Source: Acanthochlamys bracteata (Eukaryota; Streptophyta; Magnoliopsida; Pandanales; Velloziaceae). From it: a stretch of 64,000 nucleotides of DNA. Each line of letters starts with the position of its first letter. The first letter of the stretch is position 1. Positions 1-11,609 of this stretch are shown here, in pieces. The notes under the pieces are model-generated. The model was not told where the DNA came from. It made no database searches and was given only the letters and a program-made list of their open reading frames with translations. The stretch is taken from contig CM034140.1 in assembly GCA_019914995.1 (NCBI GenBank), positions 3,906,001 through 3,970,000 of the forward strand, read 5' to 3'. The translations under genes were made by a program, and so were the position numbers.

Positions 1-1448
1 ACTTTCTATAGACATACATTGATTTTTATTGAGTACTTCTAAAGATTGTGTTGCTTCAGTTAGAACTATTTTTCGTGGACATCGCGTTCTTGATTATTTA
101 GATGGCTCTATCCAGTGACCTTTATCACTAGTAGATGTGCAACTATTAAGATCAAGAACAGCACTCGTCTCACACAGAACATTTGGGACGATCATGATGA
201 GTGAATTCTTACATTCATTGTTGCATCTGTTCATCAATTACTTCGACAATATCTCGAAGACATTCCTACCGCTACATTATTATAGGAGCATTTAATTACT
301 TAATTTTTCTTGTCAAGTGGTGTTAGAGAGTATACAATTCTTATAGAGTCTTAGGCTGCCAAATATAGTGATAGCACTATTCAGAAATTCGCTACACTGA
401 TGCGAGGCTACTAGCGCGAGCTCTTAAAGTTTGAAAGTTGTGGCTATATCTGTCGCGAGTGTCGTCAAATTTATTAGTTTCTCATAGCTTTACGTTCGAA
501 ATTTCAGTCGGTGAGTAATTGTATCATATAAAACAAGACAGATCTGAATGCTGTCATTTATGAGCTTATTACCGTAGAAACTCATTTGCGATCTCCTTCG
601 ATGATGATATAGCTTCTGTTTTAGCTATAGTTATTACTACTTCTCTACGCACTCTTTCTTCCAATTCGAGATGAGTTAGTGCTCATATCCATACAAATTC
701 TTTTCATCCTTGTCAGCAGCCTAATTCTTTCTTCACTCATTATAAAAAGCGAGGCCACAATATGGATTGTTACTTTCACCTTTAACCCCATTTGCTTAGT
801 CAATATTGGAGCGGATGAAGGCGATAGGTTCCTCCACTAGTCATTTTCCAGTTCCTCAGACACATGTTGATGATAGCGCACTTGTCTCTCAGTCTATAAA
901 AAATGATCAGCATCGTCTTATTTAGATAGAAATTTAGCTTCAGTGATAGTCTATTTTTATTGTCTCATCTGCTTCTTCTAGTATGTCTTTCTCTTGGATT
1001 TTTAGACTCTGGTGCATCTCATCATATGATTTCTGATCTATCACTATTATCTAACACTACATTCTTAACATTAAAGTTTTCGTCATTACATATTGCCAAT
1101 GGCTCTAAGCTGACCATTATCTGGATCTATTATTTCTGACTCTCTTAGTCCACCTTTGTCTTACATATTTCTTATCTTACCCTACACCTAATATCAGTCA
1201 GTTCGTTTTATGAAAGCACACTTATTATTATATTTGGTTCGGTTATCTGTTCTATGCAGAATTCTTATACTGACCAGACGATTGTCATGCTCGTCGAAAG
1301 GGGCGACTGTATCAGTTAGAGTATCTCCTTCTTCTATTTTCTAGTTCTTCTATTTTTAGTTGTGTTGTTATAGTTTCGTCTGTTGCTGATTTGTGTCACA
1401 AACGTTTAGGTCATATCTATGAGTCTCAATTAAAGAGTTTAATTAATA

Positions 1449-1802
1449 GTGGAGCTCTTGAGCGAATTTTTTTCTCCTTTATCTGTATGTACTAGTTGTA
1501 AATTAGCAAACTATTTAGCTATACATTTCAATCAAAGCTTATTTAAAATTTATAATGCTTTTGAATTAGTCCATTCTGATATTTGGGGACCATATCTTAT
1601 TATATCAATAATTAATTTTTTTTACTATATGAGTTTCATTGATTATTTCACTCGTTATATTTGGATTTATCTTATACGTAATCACTATAATCTTTCTACT
1701 GTGTATAACACATTCAGTACTATGATTCATAGTAGGATTAAAATTTTTCGTTCTGATGGTGCTTATGACGATGCATCTTCTATCATGATATCTATCTTAT
1801 AG
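1449..1802 (+). pseudogene. copia integrase core fragment
   Basis: This is the longest open stretch of the retrotransposon, 117 codons. It shows the CxxC of the zinc-binding region (CTSCKLA), the HSDIWGPY motif with the first catalytic Asp, and DYFTRYIWIY, which is typical of copia integrases. The frame then breaks, and the rest of the core (PKENGVVERK) resumes downstream near 1840. The first ATG is only the start of an open frame, not a real initiation site. Confidence 0.8.
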
Positions 1803-4036
1803 TCTCAAGACACTTTTTTTTAGCAATCTTATCCTTATACTCCTAAAGAGAATGGTGTAGTGGAACGTAAACTTCGCCATATTTTTAAAACCTCTCAGTC
1901 TCTTTTGTTATAATTTTTTGTTCCTCAAACTTTTTGGGCAGAAGTCATTTTTACTTTTATTAATCTTATCAACATCACCTCATCGTCGGCTTTGTCTTTT
2001 AAGACAACTCACGAGAATTTATTCTTATCTCCTCCCGATTATAGTATGATCCGTATTTGTAGGTGCACTTATTTTGTTCTGCTTTCTTCAACTGAACGGA
2101 CAAAATTCACTGCTTAATTAGTAAAGTGTGTCATATTTGATATTAGTTCTGAACATAAGAGGTATCGCTATAACGATCCTTAGTACGTTGTTTTTGTATT
2201 TCTTGTCACTTAATTTTATTTGAGAATTCCCATTACTTTTCCATCTCATCTGTTGATGTTCAATTCTTAACAGCGTCACATACTCTTCCATCTAGCTCAT
2301 CTGTCTCGTCTTCTAACATCTCTATCGATTCTAATCTATTACTTCTCTTTATTGATATCGTCTTTTTTTGGACAATACAAATACTGACTCACGAGAATTC
2401 TCCATATTCTTTAGACACTCATGTTCCAATATCTTCTCTATTATCTGTATCTCTACTACCATCAACTAATTAGTCCCAACGGCCTCACCAATCCCCTACT
2501 CATTTTACACCATAATGTTCAGATTTGGTCTTGCAACCCTCACCTCTATTCTCAAAAGTTTCATAAAATCCATGGCAGAGAAGTTTCGTGCAATCCATGT
2601 ACCAATAGACAACTCGGGTATCTTAAGTGGTGAGAGACAATAGCAGAGGAGTTTTATGCATTTCAGCAGACAAGAGAAAGTGCAGCCTATTAGTTTCAAA
2701 TGCATTTTTAAGGTAAAAATATTCAAAGCTCGTCTTGTTGTTATTATTTTACTTAAAAGAATGAGTTGATTATAATGAGACATTTGCTCCTGTCGTCCAA
2801 ATGACTCTTATTTGCACTCTATTAGCTCTCATTGTTGTATGTCATTAGCTTCTTTATCAGATGAATGCAAGGAATGCATTTCTGTATTGTATATTATCTG
2901 AGATTGTATATATATAGCCACCTGGATCTTTTTACTCCGCCAGATCATATATGTCGTCTTTGTCGTGCTATTTATGGATTCAAACAAGCTTTTACAGGTT
3001 AATTTGAATGTTTTCGGCGAGCTATTACAAAAGCAAATTTCTATCAGAGTTTTTAGAATTACTCTTTATTTGTGCGGTCATTGACCGTAAGGGCTGGTAA
3101 TCTTGTTATTATATGTAAATGATATGATTATGATAGGGGATGATACTGCATATATTGCAGCGATTAAAAATCAACTTCATCAACAGTTTCAGATGAAGGA
3201 TTTTGGCTATTTACGCTACTTTCTTAGATTAGAGATTGCACAAAATGCTTGACGAATTCTTATTTAATTTTTCAGTAAAAATATACTTCTGATATTATTA
3301 CGTCTGTAGATTTATCTGATAGTTAGACCATTGAAACCCCTTAGAGTTTCACGTAAATATTCATCCTACAGATGGTAGCCTTTGACAGCTCCTATACGGA
3401 AAAAACAGCTAGTCAGTCAGTTTATTATATGTCTGTATAACTAAGCCAGATATTTTTAATGAAATAAATATTGCTAGTCAATTTTTTTCTGCACCACAAT
3501 CATTACAATATAATACTTTACTTAGAATTCTTATATATCTTCAATATACTATTACTCGCTCTTTTTTAATATCTTGTATATGCACTTTAGAGGTTCGAGT
3601 TTTTATATATGCACATTTTGCTGGTGATCCGTCCATTGACAATCAAGCACATATTTCTGCTTATTCCTTGGTGATGCTGATTTCATGGCAAAATAAGAAA
3701 CATAACATCGTTACGTGTTCGTCTACAGAAGTTGAGTATAGAGTTATGACTCTTACAACAAGAAAAAATTTTCAGGTGCGAAAATTATACTAATATAAGG
3801 ATTACAGTTACAGGCTACTCATTTTTACTGTGACAATCAGAGTGCTATTCAGATTGGATGTTGAAGGTGACAATTATTTCGTTTATGAGCAACTTCTGAT
3901 ATGTACTATTTTTTAGCATATGTGATATATACTAATCAATTGACGGATTTATTTATAAAATCGTATCCAAAATCGAAATTCCAAGCGTTATTAGGCAAAC
4001 TCATACCGTTTGATCTATCATTAATTTGACGGGAAC

Positions 4037-4140
4037 TATTGAATTATATAGGGCTATATGTAAGATAAACTCATTTATGTAGTCTATATATATTCGCACT
4101 TGTAAACTCTAATTATTCAATTATCTAATTCAATTCTACA
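4037..4140 (+). repeat. 3' LTR remnant of the copia element
   Basis: Just after the end of the RNase H frame, TTTGACGGGAACTATTGAATT resembles the polypurine tract and LTR start of copia elements (usually GGGGGAGTGTTGAATT). The segment ends CAATTCTACA, consistent with an LTR end in CA. At about 104 bp it is very short, so it may be truncated. Confidence 0.5.
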
Positions 4141-4977
4141 TTCATCTTATCACATCTTGTTTCATTATTAAAAAACTATTTTATCTCACTTCTAACTATA
4201 CATAAAAAATTATTTTAAAATCATTTTTTTATTAAAAAACACAAAATTAATTTTTTTTTCTAACAATACTATTCCTAATAACATATTTCGAAATAAGTTA
4301 TTTTTTAGTGTATAAAGTTAGCATGCACGATAAATAGAATTAACCAACAGATATCTAACACAGAACAAACTATTTAGTAGGAATCAACTATTTGTGTTTT
4401 TTACTGAATATATTTTTAGGTTAATTTACTAGGTATTAATGCTTGATTCTCCATTGTGTATAGGTGTATAACATATGTTGGAAATTTTGAGTTCAACTTT
4501 CTAAAAACAACATCAATCGAAAAAGTGCGTTTAGGATTGCTTCTGAAATAGAACTTTTCTAAGATGGAGGGTATTTTGTCATTTTTTAAAAACGAGTTCT
4601 ATTTTTATTAAACTAAATTACTTAAAGATGATTATTAAAATGAGTTTAATTTTTATATTTAGTTTTTATTAAAAATTAGTTTGAAAGTGAAGTTTTTAGA
4701 TTTAAAATATGATTGTTGAAGTTGAATTTGAAAATAGAGTTTGAAAGTAAAATATTTAATACAAATTAAATCCAAATATTTTGGAATTAGTTTTTGATGA
4801 AAGAAATTGAATTTTTAGGCTAACAGTAAACATGCAATATTATCACAATGGCATCATGGAAGCGGCGATGACAAAAACTTCATATTATTTGGGCCAATCC
4901 CAACAACGGCCCACATTTTATAACATTACTCAATAAATGCCACATAAGCCCAAAAATACTACTGAAATGAAACTAAT
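4141..4977. other. A+T-rich intergenic DNA upstream of the PPR gene
   Basis: No coding frame is supported here. Positions 4524-4615 carry the start of the A+T-rich family-A element (GTGCGTTTAGGATTGCTTCT then AAATAGAACTTTTCTAAGA), which then runs into unrelated A+T-rich sequence. The last 130 bases have two GGCCCA/TGGGCC-type motifs (near 4893 and 4909), common in promoters of plant organelle and ribosomal genes, and probably belong to the PPR promoter. Confidence 0.5.
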
Positions 4978-6387
4978 TTGTACATGTTTGTTCTTTCCCG
5001 CCACAGAGCTTGCTCTCTTCACCATCTAAGAACAAGAAGATACTTTTCGACTCCTCTCCCACTCCACTCTCACCTTATTGTCTCCGGCAGCTTTCATCAA
5101 CACCAAGACAACACAACTCTATGGAATTCTCTATTGAAGCATTATTCATTTTCTATCTATCCGGAGCAAGCCATCCATCTTTACAAGCAAACACTCTGTT
5201 TTGTCCATCCTGGCATTCTGTCGAACACCTTCTCTTCTCTCTTCTTACTCAAGGCCTGTGCTACTTCTGGGAGACTCAGAGAAGGCAAGCAAATTCATTG
5301 TGTTATTTGTAAGAAAGGGTTCACTTTACATGTTTATGTGCACACTGCGCTAGTTGATATGTACGCTGCTTGTGGGGATTTAGTGAATGCTAAGAAGTCG
5401 TTCGATGAAATGCCGGAGAGGAATTCGGTTTCGTGGAATGTGTTGATTACTGGTGCTGCCAGGTGGGGTGAATTCAAACTTGCTGAATTACTCTTTAACC
5501 GGATGCCTAATAGAAATGTTGTGACTTGGACTGGAATGATTGATGGCTACGCACGAGCTCATCAGCCAATAAGAGCCGTTGCTCTATTTGTTCGTATGAT
5601 GGCTGAAGGTGAATATCCGACGGAAGTCACAATTCTTGCTGTTATTCCGGCTCTGTCAAGCCTTGGCGTGCTTGATTTGGGCCGATCAGTCCATGCATAT
5701 TCTGTAAAAACAGGATTCTGTGTCATTGATGTACGAGTTCAAAATTCTGTAATAGATATGTATGCAAAGTGCGGCTCAATGGAGAATGCATTCGCTGTAT
5801 TTGAAGAGATGGCCGAGAGAAGGAACCTGGTCTCGTGGACTACGGTTATATCCGGATTCGCGATGCACGGGCTAGCCAAAGAGGCCGTAGAGCTATTCGA
5901 TCAAATGGGCAAAGCTAATGTTAAGCCAAACAGGGTTACATTCTTGAGTGTACTGAATGCTTGCAGCCATGGAGGGCTTGTTGAGGAAGGGTTGAGATTC
6001 TTCTCAAGCATGGTGTACGAGTATGTAATCGAGCCAGAGATCAAGCACTATGGATGTGTGGTGGACATGTTAGGGAGAGTAGGGAGGCTTGAGGAGGCAG
6101 AGATGTTGATTGCCAAAATGCCAATGAACGTGAATGCGGTAGTATGGAGGATACTGCTGGGTTGTTGTAGCAAGCAAGGGAACGTGGAGATTGGCAAGAG
6201 AGTTATGAGAAGGACATTGGAGTTAGAGAAGGGTTATAGTGGAGACTATGTGATTTTGTCTAACATTCTTACTGAGAATGGTAGGTTTGAAGATGCGGTG
6301 AAGTTGAGAGCCTTAATGGATGATAGGAATGTTGTTAAGGTTCCAGGCATTAGCTTGGATAGTACGAACTATTTGAAGCGGTTGTAG
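4978..6387 (+). CDS. Pentatricopeptide repeat protein, PLS class, E-type, probably mitochondrial
   Basis: The single-exon protein of 469 residues is probably an organelle RNA-binding factor. The first 25 residues are rich in Arg, Ser and hydrophobics with no acids (MYMFVLSRHRACSLHHLRTR), as in a mitochondrial presequence. Tandem PLS-type repeats run from about residue 85 to 385, with typical strings such as ALVDMYAACGDL (124-135), VSWNVLITGAARWG, VVTWTGMIDGYAR, SVIDMYAKCGSMENA and VSWTTVISGFAMHG. An E-type region follows (about 386-465: VWRILLGCCSKQGNVEIGKR, then YVILSNILTENGRFEDAVKLR). There is no DYW domain, so if it acts in C-to-U editing it would need a partner in trans. The lack of introns is usual for the family. 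A specific orthologue cannot be fixed by eye. The frame is intact. Confidence 0.92.
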   Translation: MYMFVLSRHRACSLHHLRTRRYFSTPLPLHSHLIVSGSFHQHQDNTTLWNSLLKHYSFSIYPEQAIHLYKQTLCFVHPGILSNTFSSLFLLKACATSGRLREGKQIHCVICKKGFTLHVYVHTALVDMYAACGDLVNAKKSFDEMPERNSVSWNVLITGAARWGEFKLAELLFNRMPNRNVVTWTGMIDGYARAHQPIRAVALFVRMMAEGEYPTEVTILAVIPALSSLGVLDLGRSVHAYSVKTGFCVIDVRVQNSVIDMYAKCGSMENAFAVFEEMAERRNLVSWTTVISGFAMHGLAKEAVELFDQMGKANVKPNRVTFLSVLNACSHGGLVEEGLRFFSSMVYEYVIEPEIKHYGCVVDMLGRVGRLEEAEMLIAKMPMNVNAVVWRILLGCCSKQGNVEIGKRVMRRTLELEKGYSGDYVILSNILTENGRFEDAVKLRALMDDRNVVKVPGISLDSTNYLKRL

Positions 6388-7731
6388 TGATTGGGCATTA
6401 TCTTGGTCAGGTGCGAACAGCTCGGATTGCTTCTTTGATTTGGATTCTATGAATACGGATCCAGTGAGCACTCCTAGCAATACATATGCCAGTGCAGATA
6501 TATGGGTTGATTCCACGAACTTGAGAGATGAAGATGGTCGGGATAATGTTTTGAAGATACCGGCCGGTAGTTCAATTGAGGCCTCTACACGATTAAATCT
6601 GCTGTCACATGTAAGTGCTGTAAGAACTATATCAACCTTTAGCAATGCAGTATGTTCTTGACCTTTAAATTGCTAGTTTTGTTATACATCTCTTTCACAA
6701 AAGCTAAAATTCATAGAGGCACTGTTAACCACATTATGTGCTTACTTTCCAGTTTATGCATGAAATTCTTTGTAAGTAGAAAATACACACCCCGTAAGGC
6801 TGCCATGTAGCTTCTTGGTGGTACCAAGTACCAAGCTTTTTTTCAACTACCAGTGAAAATGCAAAGGATCACATTCTTCATTATTACATAGCAACTGTAG
6901 TGCCACTTCACAATAATCCTTTTCTATATTCTTAGAAGTGCTTTCAAAATGTGTTTTTCTAGAAAACCAATCACACCATCTGCATAGAAGGCCGGTATTT
7001 GAAAGTCTGGCATTCTGTCATGAATGATTTCAGTAAGCAAGAGAACAAACAAATTCCATAACCATATCTTCTAGCAAATCAGATGTTTTGTTGTACAATG
7101 GGGGGGATGAGTGATCAGAAATTGATTTTACATCTTCAAGAAACCTTGATGAGTATAGGTTACAAAAATCTCTTGAACCGAGAGCTGCAAAGAAGTCATT
7201 TTAGTTCATTCTATGTGACATAGTTCTCAATAATCTAGCTACATATTAGCCTCTAACTTCGCAGAAGATGTGGCCTCATTGTACTATGGACCTTCTATGG
7301 AGTATAAGTCAGCTTTCTGGAATTTATTTGTACCACTGCAAAACAGATCGAGGAAATGACAAGTTCACAATTCACAACTCATAGAACCGCATTGTGCCAA
7401 TCAGATGGGAAATTTCACATCAAGCACATTACTACTATTACTTGCCATAAAAGATATCCCAACCAAGGTAGGACTGCTACAGTTTATGGTTATACCTTAT
7501 CTATTATAGAATATTTGTAGCAATCTGAAAGGCAATGGCTTAGATAACATGCATTGTACATTCAGGAAACCTGATATTTTTGGAGTGGTCTTTAACTGAC
7601 AATTCCAATTAAAGAGTCATGTTTGGCGATGACCTCTAAGCATGTATGAGATGATCTATATACTAGGCACTAAGAGGAACTATTTTTAGGAAACTAGCAT
7701 CGCGGTCTTACTTTTGTACTTACCATTACCA
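6388..7731. other. Intergenic: 3' flanks of two convergent genes
   Basis: The PPR gene ends at the left and the permease gene (opposite strand) ends at the right, so this 1.3 kb holds both 3' UTRs. Short open frames at 6313-6661 on both strands show no family features and no codon bias; I do not regard them as genes. No repeat or RNA gene is recognised. Confidence 0.5.
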
Positions 7732-7825
7732 CTAGTGCCAGAATGCCAATATGACAGCAATAGTGAAAAGAAGCAGGAGAGCAGCATTAGCTCCAGGCAA
7801 TAGATGTTCTTTCTGAGAATCAAGC
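7732..7825 (-). other. Last coding exon of the permease gene, downstream of the in-frame stop
   Basis: The 94 nt follow a TTATGGATTGCAG acceptor and encode 30 residues plus TAG in the phase set by the exon 1 donor at 8423. The peptide has a short polar linker (LDSQKEHLLPG) and a 15-residue hydrophobic helix (AALLLLFTIAVILAF). Its intact frame and good splice signals suggest that the upstream TGA is recent, or an allelic or sequencing difference. Confidence 0.75.
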
Positions 7826-9996
7826 CTGCAATCCATAACAATGATTTATAATAGCATTGCTGTTAATAATCAATCTGTTCGGTAATACATTTGTTTGCCA
7901 AAGATATTCTTTATCAATGAAAATGTAAGAAAACCCATATCAACTATTGCAACTACCAAAAACTGTTCTTAACTCCTTTTCTTATACAGATATCCATCAT
8001 CTAGGTTTGCATATCCACAATTTCATGTTTAATTTCACGTGTTTAGAAATAATTGGCTATCTTGTAATGTAATACTTGCTAAAGTTGTCTTCTAGATATA
8101 TACTCTCTTTGCATTCATGATGCAAAGAGGAAAACAAGGAGAGAGAACAACTCCGCAGCATATACAAATATCATGTTTGTATAGGAAATTGTCATTCTAT
8201 TCACAATATCACATACATTATATAGGAGGTTGCGTTATGTCAATAGTATAGAAAAAGCAGTCCCCTGTGGCATGCTCTTCTGTCATTTAGTTTGTAAAAT
8301 TTCCACTTCAACGTGATAGCTTTCATATAGAAACCCCTTTTTGTTAAAATCCTGGCTGTAAATTATTGCTAAGACTAGATGGATTTGCTAGACTTAAATT
8401 GAGGGGCATAGTGGAATTGTACCTATGACTTTTTCGAGATCAATGGATCCATGCCATTGCTGGTGGTAAGACCCCAAAGAGGAACCAATTTGCATAAATT
8501 CCAGCAAAATCTAGAGCTTTGGCAAAAGCCGCTCTAAAGAAAGATGCAATAAAGATAGGAAGTACGAGTACAAGCCACATTACAACATCAATCTTCTTGT
8601 CCGAAACATTACTTGATTGTGAGCATCCATTTGTGTCTCTATTGCAATTGGCATGCATTTCTAGTCTTTTGGAGATCACTCCAGGACCAGACACAGTGAA
8701 AGAAACTCGCCCTGAAGTCCCTCTTTTCCCCATAGAGTAAGTAGCAAAGCCCACTAGACCACTTCCATTAGATGCCATGAATTTCCTCTGAGTAGCATGT
8801 GGAAAAACCGCTGCATTTGGATATTTAACCAATCTCTTATCAAACCTCTCTACAATCAGATTCTTTGTGTCAAGAAGCTGCTTGGGAAAGCTGACTGATC
8901 CTATCAAACTAGTCAGCAAGGCAGTAAAGGCAAACCCCTGAACTGCAGGCAGAGCAGAGGCATTCACAGAAAGTAACAACTTTATGGGATCCGAATAAGC
9001 ATTGCCTCCAGGCCCTGCTAACACAAGAACAACTAAGTTCCAGAATAAAACCATGGCTAAAGGTACAGCACCTCCATAGAGTACAGCTTTACGAGCATCA
9101 TAAATTGAGTGCCCAACAATCATACAAACAAAAGGAGTGATAACATGGAATCCAAGAGTAAGCACTGTCACCGGGATAGCAGGGAGAATAGCCTCAGGTC
9201 TCCAACAAGCGAATGCCAGAGAACCTAGGAGATTGCTCCTCCCCACTGAAATGCCTATAAGTACAAGTGCGGTAATAGAGCAAAGCATAACCCCGCAAAG
9301 CAACCGATTTGCAACATCAATGGCCGCGAAGGGGAAGAAACCTAGCACAATGCCAACCAAGCAAGGTGCTAAAGCATTCGCAACCAGTGGACACAAGGAA
9401 GGGAACTGCTGGACAATGAGCGTTCCAGTGCCGGAAACACAAGCAATCAACAAAGAAAAACTGAGGGCTGCATATATCACAGCAACAAAGGCCCCAAAAT
9501 CAGGCCCAAAAGCAGAAGTGGCAAGGGCAGTGAAACTCACTTCACGGGAGCCGGATTCTTCCATTGCGGCGAAACTAAGCTCAGCCACAAGGATAATAGA
9601 AGAAATAACATATACCCAGGAGAGAACAATGGCAACTGTAGAAGGGACTGGGCCGGCACGGGAAGCAGCTGCAGGCAAGCCGAGCATACCAGGCCCTACA
9701 GCAGTGCCAACAATAAGTCCAACAGCACCCCAGAAGTTGTTGTCGTTGTTTTCCGGCTTGACGACAACTGTGCTCTCCTGAGTCATGTCTTGATTGACTA
9801 CTACGGATTGGAATTGGTTTTTCTGGGAGTTGCATGAAGAATGCGGACGAAAGATGGACGTGTTCGGGTTGATCTTGAAGGTTGTATTTGGTTTTCTGTG
9901 TAGTGTTGGAAAGTAGCAGGGGGCATTGGTTCTTGGAGATGGTTTGGTGTGATGGATAGAGGCTTGAAGCCGGAAGTGTTGAGAAGATATAAGCAT
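7732..9996 (-). CDS. Aromatic amino acid (Tyr/Trp) permease family protein, plastid type; frame interrupted by in-frame TGA
   Basis: This is a multi-pass transporter of the tyrosine/tryptophan permease (HAAAP) family. Residues 1-85 are rich in Ser, Thr, His and Arg and look like a plastid transit peptide. The transporter body starts with FWGAVGLIVGTAVGPGMLGL (88-107), and about ten more hydrophobic segments follow. Exon 1 runs 9996 to 8423 and exon 2 runs 7825 to 7732, with donor AG/GTAC and acceptor TTGCAG/G. Exon 2 encodes LDSQKEHLLPGANAALLLLF and a final TIAVILAFWH before TAG, matching the usual last helix of the family. The open frame stops at 8440-8442 (TGA) after residue 518. Five more in-frame codons follow before the donor and splice in phase into exon 2. 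The TGA sits where a CGA Arg codon would fit. As written, the product lacks its last helix. Confidence 0.85.
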
Positions 9997-11204
9997 GGCG
10001 ATTGAGACTTACAGAAGAACGTGTTTGGTTTTTGGATACAGAGAGAACAGGCAAAGATTCAAAGAATCTTGATGGAAATCTTGACAAATAGATAAGAAAC
10101 GGAACAGAACAGAAGAGCTGCAGAGAGATTGCGGCGGATGTGGTTTGGTGGACCTGATAGTTGAACAGTTATAGGGCATGCTTGAGGGAAATATTTTGAA
10201 ATTAAGAGAATGATTTAAGAGAAAAAGATTTTGCATCGGATCAATCAGATTATACATAAAATAAACAAGAAAAGATTAGGTATTTAGTTACATAGCACTA
10301 TATCTTACCTTTGACACTTTCTTTTGTAGCCTCAAAACAATGGTTCTTCATTTTTTCTTTTCAAGTTAGCTATCCCAAAATAATTACTTTTTAGTTTCTC
10401 CGTAACCTATTTTTTCAAATCAATTGTAAGAAATCAACAAATCACTATTACTATTGACACGAAACTACTTCATTTGTAATAGTAACGCGTTTGCATTCTT
10501 ATAATTAATATGATATATTTTGATTATAAGTTCTTATCATTCTATGCACTGTGACTTCAATCGCATTCAAATATGAATGGACGTTTAAAAATATTTATAA
10601 AATAAAATTTTTATAAAATAAAAAATATTTTATTTTTTTTAAAAATAAATTTTATTTTATTTTTAAAAAATAATAAAAATAAATTAAAAAAATTTTATTA
10701 CGGTAAAATTTTTATATATTTTTTAAAATTTTAAATAAATTATATATATAATATGTATTAAAAAATTAAAAATTGCGTTTGCAAAACACAACCCCAAAAG
10801 CACCAAGGTGCTTGATGCCGTTGAGTTCATTGCTTAACCAAGAAACACATATCACTCTCCTAAGAATTCCAATAACAGTAGCTTTATCTGCAGTTATATC
10901 AAGCAAAGGAGAGATATCATTCCCTGTATTTCTGTCAAAGACCGTTGCACCTTGGGATGTTTTGAAATACTTTTAAAGTTTTTTTAAATGAGTTTTAATT
11001 TTTATCTAAAAAATAATAATAATAATAATAATAAATTAAATTTACGGTGTATAAAATTTTTTTTGTATAATTTAAATTTTTTATAAAATTTTGTAAATAT
11101 ATTCAAAAAATTTTATTTAAAAATATAAAATTAAAAATTAAAATAAAAAAGAGTTGAAAATCAATTTCAAACGCTCACGGGAACTATGCTCTTAAGCCTA
11201 CTCC
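9997..11204. other. Permease upstream region and A+T-rich repeats
   Basis: Positions 9997-10260 are the likely promoter and leader of the permease (minus strand). From about 10560 to 10775 and 11000 to 11175 the DNA is made of A and T runs with the family-A core (AATAAAAAT, then TTTTACGG or ATTTACGG) and ends in GCGTTTG-type sequence. An (AAT)n run sits at 11013-11034. The open frame at 10773-10976 has no recognisable features. Confidence 0.55.
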
Positions 11205-11509
11205 TGGTACATCAACTTAATTCATCGGAAGACCCAATATCCTCAATATCTTTCTTTGTCAGGCCAATCAAGAACCTTGGCAATGTAGAAAACCTATGAA
11301 GGAAAGACGAACAACATCCCCAGCTCTTTCAAATCCAAATTAGCCACACACAACAGAAGCTTCCTGTTTGCCACTAGCTCCACCAACACCGCCACAAAAC
11401 TATTTAGGTTCTTCCTGTGCAAGACACAAACCAATGCATCCCTATGCCGGAATTTTTTCAGCAGCTTAATGTGCTCTGCCAATTTCACCCTGGAAGGCTT
11501 ACTTACCAC
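11205..11509 (-). pseudogene. Frameshifted coding fragment, unknown family
   Basis: The minus strand has a coding-like stretch: 71 codons starting MVSKPSRVKLAEHIKLLKKF and ending ELGMLFVFPS. A one-base shift then opens a second frame, LHRFSTLPRFLIGLTKKDIE followed by DIGSSDELS and a stop. Leu, Lys and Arg content and regular hydrophobic spacing suggest a helical protein. The fragment is more G+C-rich than its flanks and lies between A+T-rich repeats. I do not recognise the family. A relic of a gene carried into a repeat-rich spot is the simplest reading. Confidence 0.4.
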
Positions 11510-11609
11510 ATAATCAAATCACCCTCGGACGAATTGATTCGGTTTTGGGGATTGTTGTTAGTTACACCCGCGGGTGTTGGATTGGATTATTGAGTGCAAC
11601 TTTAAATTT

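Larger units (their letters stand above)
1..4140 (+). mobile_element. Decayed Ty1/copia LTR retrotransposon, 5' end outside window
   Basis: Broken reading frames on the + strand appear in Ty1/copia order. A zinc-knuckle-like remnant (GHNMDCYF) lies near 750-780. A GAG-pre-integrase motif (LCHKRLGHIY) lies near 1395-1425. An integrase core with HSDIWGP lies in 1449-1802, followed by PKENGVVERKLRHIF near 1840-1890. The reverse transcriptase palm follows at 3112-3126, then RNase H (ISAYSLVMLISWQNKK, TCSSTEVEYR) at about 3650-3750. The body ends near 4029 with a typical copia C-terminus (KSKFQALLGKLIPFDLSLI), followed by an LTR remnant. Stops and frameshifts occur in every domain, and the palm motif reads YVNDM where YVDDM is usual. 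The element is therefore dead. Integrase before reverse transcriptase separates copia from gypsy. The 5' LTR and primer site are not in view. Confidence 0.9.

Noticed and set aside
5010-5312. 100-codon frame inside the PPR gene
   Set aside because: It is a shifted frame of the PPR coding sequence without any motif.
6313-6661. Overlapping small frames on both strands after the PPR gene
   Set aside because: They lie in the PPR 3' region, have no family features and overlap each other in antisense.
9137-9781. 214-codon open frame on the + strand
   Set aside because: It is antisense to the permease coding exon. Its Thr/Ala-rich sequence has no domain, and it reflects codon structure of the opposite strand.
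9581-10087. 168-codon minus-strand frame overlapping the permease start
   Set aside because: It is an out-of-phase shadow of the permease gene and leader. It is rich in Cys and Ser without order, and the permease frame has clear family features.
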